From assembly GCF_019399235.1 (NCBI RefSeq), contig NZ_JAELVH010000016.1, positions 1 to 64,000 of the forward strand: DNA of 64,000 nt. The letters run 5' to 3'. Below, one piece after another: positions 43,751-51,614 of this stretch (its first letter is position 1; the number at the start of each line of letters is the position of its first letter). Made by a program: the position numbers and the translations under genes. This DNA comes from Streptomyces poriferorum (GTDB taxonomy: Bacteria > Actinomycetota > Actinomycetes > Streptomycetales > Streptomycetaceae). The notes under the pieces are model-generated. The model was not told where the DNA came from. It was given only the letters and a program-made list of their open reading frames with translations, and made no database searches.

Positions 43751-45691
43751 TCAGAGGAGGTGGGCTACGGCGCGGATTGCGGCGTCGAAGGCAGCGTGGG
43801 TGTAGCCGAACGCCTCGGCGTCGGAGTTGGCGATGGTGATGCGTCCGACGGGGCGGCGGGCCTTGGCGTAGGGCCGTTGTGATTCGGGCTGGTACAGGGA
43901 CGGGTCGTCGAGGGAGTTGTACTCGTAGGCGTATCCGTGGGCCCAGCGGTTGACGGTGATGGCCGTGATGTCTCGGGCGGGGTCGAACCCGTGGTCGCCG
44001 AGGGAGCGGGTCATCGAGTCGCGGATCTCGCGCTCGAAGTCCTCGAACGGCATCCTGATCAGTGTGCGGCGGCCGGCCTTGTGCTGTTCGCGGCAGACCA
44101 GGCCGGGAGATCCGGGGGTCGCCGACAGGGAGACCACAGTGGGGAGTTCGGGTCGGTGCGGCATGGCGAAGTCACCGATCTCGGTGACCGTGGGCAGGCC
44201 GAAGCTGGAGAAGAACATCGAAGGTGTACTGACCCGGGAGACGCGGGCGCGGGCGAAGGCCCTCCAGTCGCGGAGCGCGACCCGTGCGTACACCAGTGGC
44301 ACCTTCGTGCCGTAGCGCATCGCGGTGACCTGCTCCGTCGGCAGTTCGGGTACGACGTACGAGGAGACGGAGTTCCAGCAGGCCATGACCACGCCCTTGG
44401 CGCGGACCCGATAGCTTTGCCCGCCCTTGGAGTAGTCGACCACTGCGCCGTGCCGGCCTTCGTTGCGGACGTGGAAGGCTGTGCTCCCGAGGCGGATGCG
44501 GACGTGGTTGTCCCGGTCGTCGAGGCGTGAGTAGTCCGCCTTCGCGGTGACGATCCTCTGCCAGTCGGGCCGGCGCTCGTCGAAGGCATCCGGGACCAGC
44601 TTGCTGACCAGCAGTCGGGCTAGGGAAGCGTTGCCCTCGGGGAAGTAGAAGTTGCCGTCCTCCTCGGTCTCGGCAAGGTGCATCAGCGGCGTCAGGCCGG
44701 CGCCCGGCCACGGCGTGTGTTCGAGCCCCAGGCCGCCGAAGCCCGGCTGTCCGGTCGCCCACGCGTCGGCCGCTGCGACGTGGTCGACGTTCACACCCCA
44801 CAGGCCGTTGGTGCCGCGCTTGACCATCTCCAAAGCGTCGGCGTCCAGGCCGAGCTTCTCGCGCAGGTAGGTCTCGTACGGCGTGCGGGCCAGGATCTCC
44901 TTCTTCTGCGCGTCCGTCAGCCCGGGATAGAAGTCCTCGGTCGTCGTGTACAGACGGACCAGTGCGGCCCGGCTCGCCTCGCTCATCGGCAGCTTGGTCG
45001 CGTACGACGCCCAGGACTCACCGGATTCACGGATGACCAGCTGGTCCTTGCCCCAGCGCTCGGAGTTGAACAGGGTGCCGCTGCGCAGAGAGTACGGCGC
45101 GTACGCGTCGCCCTTGACCGTGGCTTCCAGTGCCTTCAGATCGACGCCGAGGTCCTTGGTGAGAAGGTCGCGGGCTCCGCGCGACCAGGTACTCGGGGTG
45201 TCGATGTTGACGGTGCCGCCGTTGGACAGGAGCTGAGTGCGGCCGACGTGGAACTCGTTGCGCCGGGCGTGTCCGCCGAAATCGTCGAGGGCGTCGAGAA
45301 TGAGCACACGAGCCTTCGGGCCGGCGTGCTTGCGGTAGAGGTACGCTGCGGCAAGCCCGCTCAGCCCGCCGCCGACCACGACCAGGTCGTAGGTCTCACG
45401 GGTATCCGATATACGCCCGGGTGCGAACGCACCGTCACGTACGGCGTGCGCCACGTCGTACGCTCCCGGCTGCTGGCCCCGCAGACCGGTCGCGGTGGGC
45501 GGGTAGGGAGCCTTGGGCCTGCCGTGCCCGTGGGGCGTGGGGCCGGGGTGCGCGCTCGGAGCCGCCTGCGCCGCCCCTGGTAGCGCCACGGCCGCGGCCG
45601 CGCCCATGGCCGTGACAGCCACCCCGTCGAGGAAGTCACGACGCGTGACCTTTCGGTTCATACCAAGCTCGTGATCACTGAATCTGGGCAT
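43751..45691 (-). CDS. Tat-exported FAD oxidoreductase (spermidine dehydrogenase-like)
   Basis: 646 aa; ATG at 45691, six bases after GAGGGG. Twin-arginine signal VTRRDFLDGVAVTAMGAAAAVALPGAAQA. FAD-binding Rossmann motif YDLVVVGGGLSGLAAAYLYRKHAG, then ARVLILDALDDFGGHARRNEF. A long substrate domain (GTNGLWGVNVDHVAAADAWA) and a C-terminal FAD-binding part ending GRITIANSDAEAFGYTHAAFDAAI. The layout fits periplasmic/secreted spermidine-dehydrogenase-like amine oxidases. Exported folded with cofactor; exact substrate unknown. Confidence 0.88.
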   Translation of the reverse strand: MPRFSDHELGMNRKVTRRDFLDGVAVTAMGAAAAVALPGAAQAAPSAHPGPTPHGHGRPKAPYPPTATGLRGQQPGAYDVAHAVRDGAFAPGRISDTRETYDLVVVGGGLSGLAAAYLYRKHAGPKARVLILDALDDFGGHARRNEFHVGRTQLLSNGGTVNIDTPSTWSRGARDLLTKDLGVDLKALEATVKGDAYAPYSLRSGTLFNSERWGKDQLVIRESGESWASYATKLPMSEASRAALVRLYTTTEDFYPGLTDAQKKEILARTPYETYLREKLGLDADALEMVKRGTNGLWGVNVDHVAAADAWATGQPGFGGLGLEHTPWPGAGLTPLMHLAETEEDGNFYFPEGNASLARLLVSKLVPDAFDERRPDWQRIVTAKADYSRLDDRDNHVRIRLGSTAFHVRNEGRHGAVVDYSKGGQSYRVRAKGVVMACWNSVSSYVVPELPTEQVTAMRYGTKVPLVYARVALRDWRAFARARVSRVSTPSMFFSSFGLPTVTEIGDFAMPHRPELPTVVSLSATPGSPGLVCREQHKAGRRTLIRMPFEDFEREIRDSMTRSLGDHGFDPARDITAITVNRWAHGYAYEYNSLDDPSLYQPESQRPYAKARRPVGRITIANSDAEAFGYTHAAFDAAIRAVAHLL

Positions 45692-46000
45692 ACGAGACCC
45701 CTCACGTGGATCTTCGGATTTCGGATCAGAACTACCTGGCGGGAATGCTATACAGTCGTCTCGCCTTTTATGAAGCGCGAATTTCGTTGCGTATGAGGCT
45801 TGTTGCTGCGAAATCAGTAGCCAGCGAGGAGAAGTGGCGACCCCGCGTGGCCACGGCGGTTCCGTGCGAGCCGGGACGTGGTCCGCCGGGCGGATCAGCG
45901 CTAGACCGTTCCGGCGGAGCTGTCGAGGTCGGCCCGGGTGGCCACCCCTTCCCGGTCGACCCGCGTGCCGACGATGACGGCGCTGGTGGTGACGGCGCGG
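45692..46000. other. Intergenic region upstream of FAD oxidase
   Basis: Contains a relatively AT-rich segment (about 45730-45820) that probably includes the FAD oxidase promoter. No gene seen. Confidence 0.4.
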
Positions 46001-46150
46001 GGTCTTCATCAGGTCGAGCAGCGGGCGAGTCCGGCCGGGGAGCAGGTGAAGTCGTCGGCGCAAGGCGAACTCGAACCGGCCAGGGCGCTCCTCGCAGGGG
46101 GTGGCAAGGCGGACAATGCCAGGCCCGCCCGGGCGGGCCCTGTGACGACC
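46001..46150 (-). pseudogene. Degraded duplicate of an internal GH3 segment
   Basis: 46001-46116 aligns with 46541-46660 inside the intact GH3 gene: both begin GGTCTTCATCAGGTCGA and share long matched blocks with small indels. In translation it gives VRLATPCEERPGRFEF where the gene has VRLATPYEERPNRFES. The copy is frame-disrupted and lies just beyond the gene end. Confidence 0.8.
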
Positions 46151-46198
46151 CTCGCGGCCCTCAACCGCCGGCCGCCGCCTTCGGGCCACATACCAAAT

Positions 46199-46244
46199 GG
46201 CGCCCGGGCCCGGAGCCACCGCAGGGGTTCCGGGCCCGGGCGCC
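46199..46244 (-). terminator. 16-bp perfect terminator hairpin
   Basis: Arms GGCGCCCGGGCCCGGA and exact complement with a 14-nt loop, 39 nt beyond the GH3 stop. Each arm itself contains the palindrome GCCCGGGC. Very stable terminator for the GH3-MFS unit. Confidence 0.85.
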
Positions 46245-46282
46245 TTCGGTCGCAGAACCCCGCGGGGCCGTCGGCTTGGGGA

Positions 46283-48058
46283 TCAGAGGGTGAGGCCGTG
46301 GCCGGCCGGGAAGACCGGGTTCTCGGTGTCATTGGGGACGTCTTCGCGGGAGGCGGCGACGGCGGCCATGGAACGGGGAAGCTCGAAGGGGAGCCGACCC
46401 TGGGGCGTGACGTGGCCGAAGGCTACGTCGAGGAGAGCCGTGTCGGAGGCACCGAAGTCGGCGAGCAGCGCTGCGGCGTGCTCGGCGATCTCGGGGAGTA
46501 CGGCCGCGCGCTCCAGGTTGACGCAGACGAGAGTGGGGACGGTCTTCATCAGGTCGAACAGCGGGGCGAGTTCGGCCGGGGAGAAGGCGAGGTCGCCGGA
46601 GTGGAAGAAGGACTCGAACCGGTTGGGGCGCTCTTCGTAGGGGGTGGCGAGACGGACGACGGCGAGGTCCGCCTCGGCAGGGTCGCTGACGATCTGCCCG
46701 TACGGTACGGCTGCTTCCTGGCGCACGCCTTGGAGGTAGAGCTTGGGGGTGCCGGTGAGCGGGAGCAGCGCGTCGTGGTTGGTCAGCACGGTGATGGCGC
46801 GGCGCTGGGCGTCTTCGCCGGCGGCGGTGAACTCGGCGTTGCCGACGATGCGTTCGGCGGCGTCGACGTCGACGTAGGGGTTGTCGAAGAGGCCGAGGAC
46901 GAACTTCTCCCGCAGCAGGCGGCGTACGGAGGTGTCGATGCGTGCTTCGGTGATGCGGCCGGAGCGGACGAGTTCGACGATGAGTTCTGGGCACTGTTCG
47001 CCGCCGAACTGGTCGGCGCCCGCGTCCAGGGACTTGGCGGCCCGTTCGGCGGGGGTGAGGTGCTCGACGCCCCAGGCTCGGGCGACGTGGGTCTCGCCGA
47101 AGATCTCGGCGTCGGTGAGCAGGCCCCAGTCGGTGCAGACGATGCCGGTGAAGCCGAGTTCGTCGCGGAGCAGGCCGGTGAGGACGTCCTTGTTGAAGCC
47201 GAAGGCGACTTCTTCCCAGTCGGTACCGGTGGGCTGGCCGTAGTAGGGCATCATCTGCGAGGCGCCGGCGGCGATGGCGGCCTTGAACGGGGCGAGGTGG
47301 TAGTCGCGCATGCCGCCCGGGTAGACCTGTTCCTTGCCGTGGGGGAAGTGCGGGTCCTCGCCGTCCTTCTGCGGGCCGCCGCCTGGAAAGTGCTTGACCA
47401 TGGTGGCCACGGACTGGGTGCCGAGCGTGTCGCCCTGGAGGCCGCGGATGTAGGCTGCCGCGAGTTCGCCGGTGAGGCGGGCGTCGTTGCCGAAAGTGCC
47501 GTTCTGCCGCGACCAGCGGGGGTCGGTCGCGAGATCGATCTGCGGGTGCAGGGCGACCCGGAATCCGACGGCCAGGTACTCACGGCGGATCGTGTCGGCG
47601 AAGCGGTGAACGAGTTCGGCGTCGCCGATCGCGCCGAGGCCGATGGGCTCGGGCCACTGGGAGAACGCGCCGGCGTTCAGCGCGGCACCGGGGTTGTCGG
47701 TGAAGGCGTTGCGGGGGTCGGTGGAGAGGGTGACGGGAACACCGAGACGGGTGGCGGCCGCCCGCTCCTGAAGAGCGTTCTGCCACAGAGCCATCTCGCG
47801 GACGCCATAGCTGCCGAGGAGGTTGAAGTGGCTGAGGTTCTTCTTCTCCAACAGGTCCGTGGTGCTCATGGGGACCATGGCAGGGTCCCCGGCCTCGACG
47901 GGAGTGCCGTCCGCGTTCATGGTGAGCATGGTGTGGAAGAGCTGGCCCGCCTTCTCCTCCAGCGTCATCCGGGCGAGCAGGTCCTCGGTGCGCTCGTCCG
48001 GGGTGAGGGCGGGGTCCTGGTAGGGGTGGCCTTCGTTGCGGGGTGTCCGGGTGGTCAT
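46283..48058 (-). CDS. Glycoside hydrolase family 3, cytoplasmic
   Basis: 591 aa, no signal peptide; ATG at 48058 after AGGAGCACC. Catalytic barrel (about 1-370): DLLARMTLEEKAGQLFHTM, HPQIDLATDPRWSRQNGTFG, MVKHFPGGGPQKDG and the nucleophile Asp in GIVCTDWGLL (about residue 309). The following alpha/beta sandwich domain (about 390-590) ends FELPRSMAAVAASREDVPND; no fibronectin III domain. Probable beta-glucosidase or related exo-enzyme that cleaves an imported oligosaccharide. Lies downstream of an MFS sugar-type carrier on the same strand (53 nt apart). Confidence 0.92.
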   Translation of the reverse strand: MTTRTPRNEGHPYQDPALTPDERTEDLLARMTLEEKAGQLFHTMLTMNADGTPVEAGDPAMVPMSTTDLLEKKNLSHFNLLGSYGVREMALWQNALQERAAATRLGVPVTLSTDPRNAFTDNPGAALNAGAFSQWPEPIGLGAIGDAELVHRFADTIRREYLAVGFRVALHPQIDLATDPRWSRQNGTFGNDARLTGELAAAYIRGLQGDTLGTQSVATMVKHFPGGGPQKDGEDPHFPHGKEQVYPGGMRDYHLAPFKAAIAAGASQMMPYYGQPTGTDWEEVAFGFNKDVLTGLLRDELGFTGIVCTDWGLLTDAEIFGETHVARAWGVEHLTPAERAAKSLDAGADQFGGEQCPELIVELVRSGRITEARIDTSVRRLLREKFVLGLFDNPYVDVDAAERIVGNAEFTAAGEDAQRRAITVLTNHDALLPLTGTPKLYLQGVRQEAAVPYGQIVSDPAEADLAVVRLATPYEERPNRFESFFHSGDLAFSPAELAPLFDLMKTVPTLVCVNLERAAVLPEIAEHAAALLADFGASDTALLDVAFGHVTPQGRLPFELPRSMAAVAASREDVPNDTENPVFPAGHGLTL

Positions 48059-48111
48059 GGTGGTGCTCCTGTGGTACGGAGCGGGTCTTGCGGCCCGCGG
48101 GGTGGGGGTGG

Positions 48112-49467
48112 TCAGCGGACGGTGCGCACGCACTGGATCGCGGTGGCGCCCAGTGCGGCGCAGATCCCGCCGAGGAGGAAGAGCGCGGTGTAGTTCTCGC
48201 CGCCCGCACCGATCGCGAGGACAGCCGGGGCGATGACGGGGACGAGGGACTGCGGAAGGGCGTTGGCGACGTTGAGGACGCCCATGTCCTTGGCCGAGGT
48301 CGCCGGGTCGGGCAGCACCGCGGCGGCGAGTGCCAGGTCGACGGCCATGTAGAGGCCCTGGCCGGCGCCGAAGACGAGCAGTGCGACGAGGAACAGGCTG
48401 TAGCTGTGGGCGAAGGCGAGAAGTGCCAGCCCGACGCCGACGAGGAGGGCCGCGAAGAGCACGAAGGGCTTGCGGCGGCCGATGCGGTCGGAGAGGAAGC
48501 CACCGGTCACCGACGCGGCGACGCTCATCAGGACCATGACGATGGTGCCGAGGAACATCTTCCCGGTGACGTCGTCCTCGCTGTACCCGAGGCGGTCCTC
48601 GAGGAAGTAGACCTGGTACGTGGTCACCGCCGACATGGCGATGAAGACCAGGAAGCGGCTGGCGAAGTTCCAGCCGAAGTCGGGGTGCTTGCGCGGGTTC
48701 ACCCAGAAGCTCCGCCCGAATTCCCTGATCCCGTAAGCAGGGAAGCTTCCCTTCACGGCGGGCCGGTCCGGCATCACCGTACAGAGGTAGCCGACACCCG
48801 CCAGGCCGAGCACGGCGGGGACGATGAAGGCGAAGGCGAGGGTGTCCTTGAAGACGTTGGCGAGCATGGACCCGAGGATCATCGACAGGGCGCTGCTCAT
48901 GCCGACGAGTCCGGAGACGCGGGCGCGCTGATCCTCAGGTATCAGGTCGGGAATGGTCGCGGTCAGTGCGGCCAGTGCGGCGTTGCACCCGAGCTGCGCC
49001 AGGGACCAGCCCAGGGTGAGGAGCAGGACGCTGTCGCCGAAGGCGATGACCGACAGGCCGGCGAGACCTACGCTCATGCCGCCCAGCAGCCACGGGCGGC
49101 GGCGGCCGAAGCGGCCGGTGGTGCGGTCGGAGAGGGCACCGAAGAGCGGGTTGGCGATCAGTGCGAGGACTGCGCCGACCGCCATGACGGTGCCGAGCTT
49201 CGCGCCCCGCTGTTCCTTGGGGACGATCTCGTCGACCCTGAGCGCGAGGGTCACGATCACCGGCGTCAGGGTCGCCAGGAAGATGCCCAGCTGCGCCAGC
49301 ACGATGCCTGCGACCAGGCGTCCGGGTGCCTTCGGCGGCGCGGAGGAGGCTGGAGTCGGAGCGTCCTGCCCCGCCGGGGTGGACGAGGCACCGGGCAGCA
49401 CCAGGCCGCCTGCCCGGTCCGTACCTGCTGGGGCGGCCAGTGCCGGGGGTCGGCTGTCGAAGGCCAT
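48112..49467 (-). CDS. MFS transporter (sugar/GPH-like)
   Basis: 451 aa, twelve predicted helices after a Pro/Ala-rich N-terminus of about 50 residues. Motifs: ALIANPLFGALSDRTTGRFGRRRPWLLGG (motif A of the GPH/SUC-like branch), GGFLSDRIGRRKPFVLFAALL. These carriers typically move glycosides or disaccharides with a cation. Coupled with the GH3 gene as an import-and-hydrolyse pair; divergent TetR gene probably controls it. Confidence 0.9.
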   Translation of the reverse strand: MAFDSRPPALAAPAGTDRAGGLVLPGASSTPAGQDAPTPASSAPPKAPGRLVAGIVLAQLGIFLATLTPVIVTLALRVDEIVPKEQRGAKLGTVMAVGAVLALIANPLFGALSDRTTGRFGRRRPWLLGGMSVGLAGLSVIAFGDSVLLLTLGWSLAQLGCNAALAALTATIPDLIPEDQRARVSGLVGMSSALSMILGSMLANVFKDTLAFAFIVPAVLGLAGVGYLCTVMPDRPAVKGSFPAYGIREFGRSFWVNPRKHPDFGWNFASRFLVFIAMSAVTTYQVYFLEDRLGYSEDDVTGKMFLGTIVMVLMSVAASVTGGFLSDRIGRRKPFVLFAALLVGVGLALLAFAHSYSLFLVALLVFGAGQGLYMAVDLALAAAVLPDPATSAKDMGVLNVANALPQSLVPVIAPAVLAIGAGGENYTALFLLGGICAALGATAIQCVRTVR

Positions 49468-49508
49468 GAGGGCTCCTTGCGGCTCTCGACCGGCTCCATC
49501 GCCGGTTC

Positions 49509-49530
49509 GTTTCGCAAGATTAAGCGAAAC
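49509..49530. promoter_or_regulatory. Candidate TetR operator
   Basis: GTTTCGC-N8-GCGAAAC, 7-bp perfect half-sites. Centred about 52 nt upstream of the MFS start and about 113 nt upstream of the divergent TetR start. Confidence 0.65.
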
Positions 49531-49631
49531 CCGAGTGGTTGCTAGGTTTTCATGGCGTGGCGTGGATCACACCCAAATCGGACGCTGGGCCCATAGGAAA
49601 GGGCGGTACGTCGGCCCGTAGGCTGGGGCGC

Positions 49632-50264
49632 ATGCCTCCCCGAAACCCCCGCGGCAGCTACGCCGTGGGCGACGAACGCCGCCAGCGCATCCTGGACGCA
49701 GCAGTCGAGCACTTCGCCCGCAACGGCTACCACGCCAGTTCACTCGCACGGATCGCCCACGACGTGGGCATCACCCAGGGCGGCCTGCTTCACCACTTCC
49801 GCAGCAAGGAAGACCTGCTGCTCTCGGTCCTGGGCGAGAGCGAAGAACGTGACCGCGTCTGGGCCTTCGGCGCGAAGGTCATGACCGCCACCCAGCACGC
49901 GACCGCCCTTCTGGAACTTGCCGCCCTCAACGCCACCCGCCCGGGCCTGGTGCGCATGTTCACCGTCCTGTCCGCCGAAGCCGCGGAACCGGGGCATCCC
50001 GCCCACGCCTACTTCACCGAGCGGTACGCACGGCTGGTGGCGCACATCTCCGCCGTCTACCGGCGCGGAATCGACACGGGCGAGATCCGGCCCGGCGTCG
50101 ACCCCCTCGCCGTTGCCGAGGAAGGCCTTGCCGTCATGGACGGACTGCAGATCCAGTGGTCACTGAAACCCGCCACGTTCGACATGGTCGGCCGGCTGCG
50201 CGCCTACCACGACCGCCTCCTGCGCGACATCACCACGGCGGGAACGGGCCTGCCCACGGCCTGA
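49632..50264 (+). CDS. TetR-family regulator
   Basis: 210 aa from the ATG at 49632. Helix-turn-helix: RRQRILDAAVEHFARNGYHASSLARIAHDVGITQGGLLHHFRSKEDLL (about 15-62). C-terminal ligand domain with MFTVLSAEAAEPGHPAHAYFTERYARL, a TetR_C_6-like pattern. Divergent from MFS-GH3, likely a repressor relieved by a sugar or glycoside. Confidence 0.92.
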   Translation: MPPRNPRGSYAVGDERRQRILDAAVEHFARNGYHASSLARIAHDVGITQGGLLHHFRSKEDLLLSVLGESEERDRVWAFGAKVMTATQHATALLELAALNATRPGLVRMFTVLSAEAAEPGHPAHAYFTERYARLVAHISAVYRRGIDTGEIRPGVDPLAVAEEGLAVMDGLQIQWSLKPATFDMVGRLRAYHDRLLRDITTAGTGLPTA

Positions 50265-50310
50265 AACGGTCCGCTGCGCGGGCCCACCCGGCCCCTGTGG
50301 CAGTACACGG

Positions 50311-51465
50311 TCAGTTCGTGGCCAGTGTCGTCGCCAGCCGGAGGGCGCCCAGGAGTTCGGCCTGCGCGCCGAGGCCGGCAGGCAGGATGTCGAGGCCGGC
50401 GGCGATGGCAGGCTGAGCATGCCGGGTGACCGTCGTGGTGATGCCTTGGACGAGCGCCCCGGTAGAGGCACCCAGTTCACCGCCCACGATCAGCGCCTGG
50501 GGGTTGAGCAGGTTGCAGAAGGCGGCGAGAACGCGGCCGAGCGTCCGGCCGGCGTCGTCCAGGATGCGGTCGGTGACGGGGTCGTTCTCCTGGAGCGGGA
50601 ATCGAAGACCGCTCTCCCCGGGACGGGTGTGGGCGATCTGCGCCGCGATGGCCGACACGGACACGACAGTCTCCAGGCAGCCCCGGTTGCCGCAGCGGCA
50701 CATCTCGGTGTGCCCCGGCAACGGGGTGTGGCCGATCTCGCCGGCGAAGCCCCGTGAGCCCCGGTAGGGCAGGCCCCCGACGACAAGCCCTGCCCCGATG
50801 CCGTGCGAGACCTTGACGTAGAGGAAGTCCGAGTAGCGGCTGCCTGCGCCGAGGTGCAGTTCTCCGTACGCGCCGAGCAGGGCGTCGTTCTCGGCGTGCA
50901 CAGGTACGCCGAGGCGGCGTTGGAGCTCCTTCCGCGGGTCGAGCCCCACCCAGCTCGACAGGATCGTCGGGGAGCGTACGAGCCCCGAGTCGGTGTCGAG
51001 CGGCCCGGGGACACCTGCCACGACGGCGGCGACGCTGTCGATGCCCGCTGATGCGCGCAGTCCGTCCAGCAGCCCCGCAGCATGGTCCATCGCGTCGGTG
51101 GCCCGCAGATCGACGTCGAGTTCCACCCGCTCCTCGGCGATGGGGCGGCCGAGCGGGTCGCCGAGGGCGACGTTGATGTGGTTGTGGCCGAAGTCGATCG
51201 CCGCCACGGGAGCATCCCGGGGCACCACCCGGAGTATCGCCGCGGGCCGCCCGCTGCCGGAGCCGGGGCCCCCTCCCTCGGCCTGCGTCTCCGTCACTCG
51301 TTCGTCCGCCAGAAGCCGGGACACAGCGTGGTTCACAGTGCTGCGGGACAGCCCGCTGAGTTCGATGATCCGGGCCCGGGTCGCCTGGCCGGCGGACTGA
51401 ATGAGCCGGAAGACGTCCTCGCGTGTCCGGTCCCGGGGCGAAGAGTCTCCTGGCATCTGGGGCAT
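50311..51465 (-). CDS. ROK-family transcriptional regulator
   Basis: 384 aa (start at 51465 or the ATG 9 nt downstream). N-terminal winged helix (FRLIQSAGQATRARIIELSGLSRSTVNHAVSRLLADERV, about 20-60). ROK kinase-like domain: AAIDFGHNHINVALGD, then IGHTPLPGHTEMCRCGNRGCLETVVS with the zinc-binding Cys/His set. NagC/XylR-like sugar-responsive regulator; lies upstream of, and on the same strand as, nothing coupled, but flanked by two GH3 loci that it may regulate. Confidence 0.92.
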   Translation of the reverse strand: MPQMPGDSSPRDRTREDVFRLIQSAGQATRARIIELSGLSRSTVNHAVSRLLADERVTETQAEGGGPGSGSGRPAAILRVVPRDAPVAAIDFGHNHINVALGDPLGRPIAEERVELDVDLRATDAMDHAAGLLDGLRASAGIDSVAAVVAGVPGPLDTDSGLVRSPTILSSWVGLDPRKELQRRLGVPVHAENDALLGAYGELHLGAGSRYSDFLYVKVSHGIGAGLVVGGLPYRGSRGFAGEIGHTPLPGHTEMCRCGNRGCLETVVSVSAIAAQIAHTRPGESGLRFPLQENDPVTDRILDDAGRTLGRVLAAFCNLLNPQALIVGGELGASTGALVQGITTTVTRHAQPAIAAGLDILPAGLGAQAELLGALRLATTLATN

Positions 51466-51536
51466 GCACAGATCCTAAGGGCTTACCGGCCGCTCGCGTC
51501 CGGCGCACGGCCATGCCCGTTACGGCGGACGCGTGA

Positions 51537-51571
51537 CCGCCCCCGGCCTGACGAAGACAGGCCGGGGGCGG
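51537..51571 (-). terminator. 14-bp perfect terminator hairpin
   Basis: CCGCCCCCGGCCTG and exact complement around a 7-nt loop, 44 nt beyond the stop of the secreted GH3 gene. It separates that gene from the ROK gene. Confidence 0.85.
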
Positions 51572-51614
51572 CAGGGGACGGGTGACGACTGGGGAGCGCC
51601 GTCACTGCGCGAGG

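Noticed and set aside
49524-49553. AAACC/GGTTT inverted repeat as a second TetR site
   Set aside because: Arms of only 5 bp with a 13-bp spacer; the neighbouring GTTTCGC pair is clearly better.
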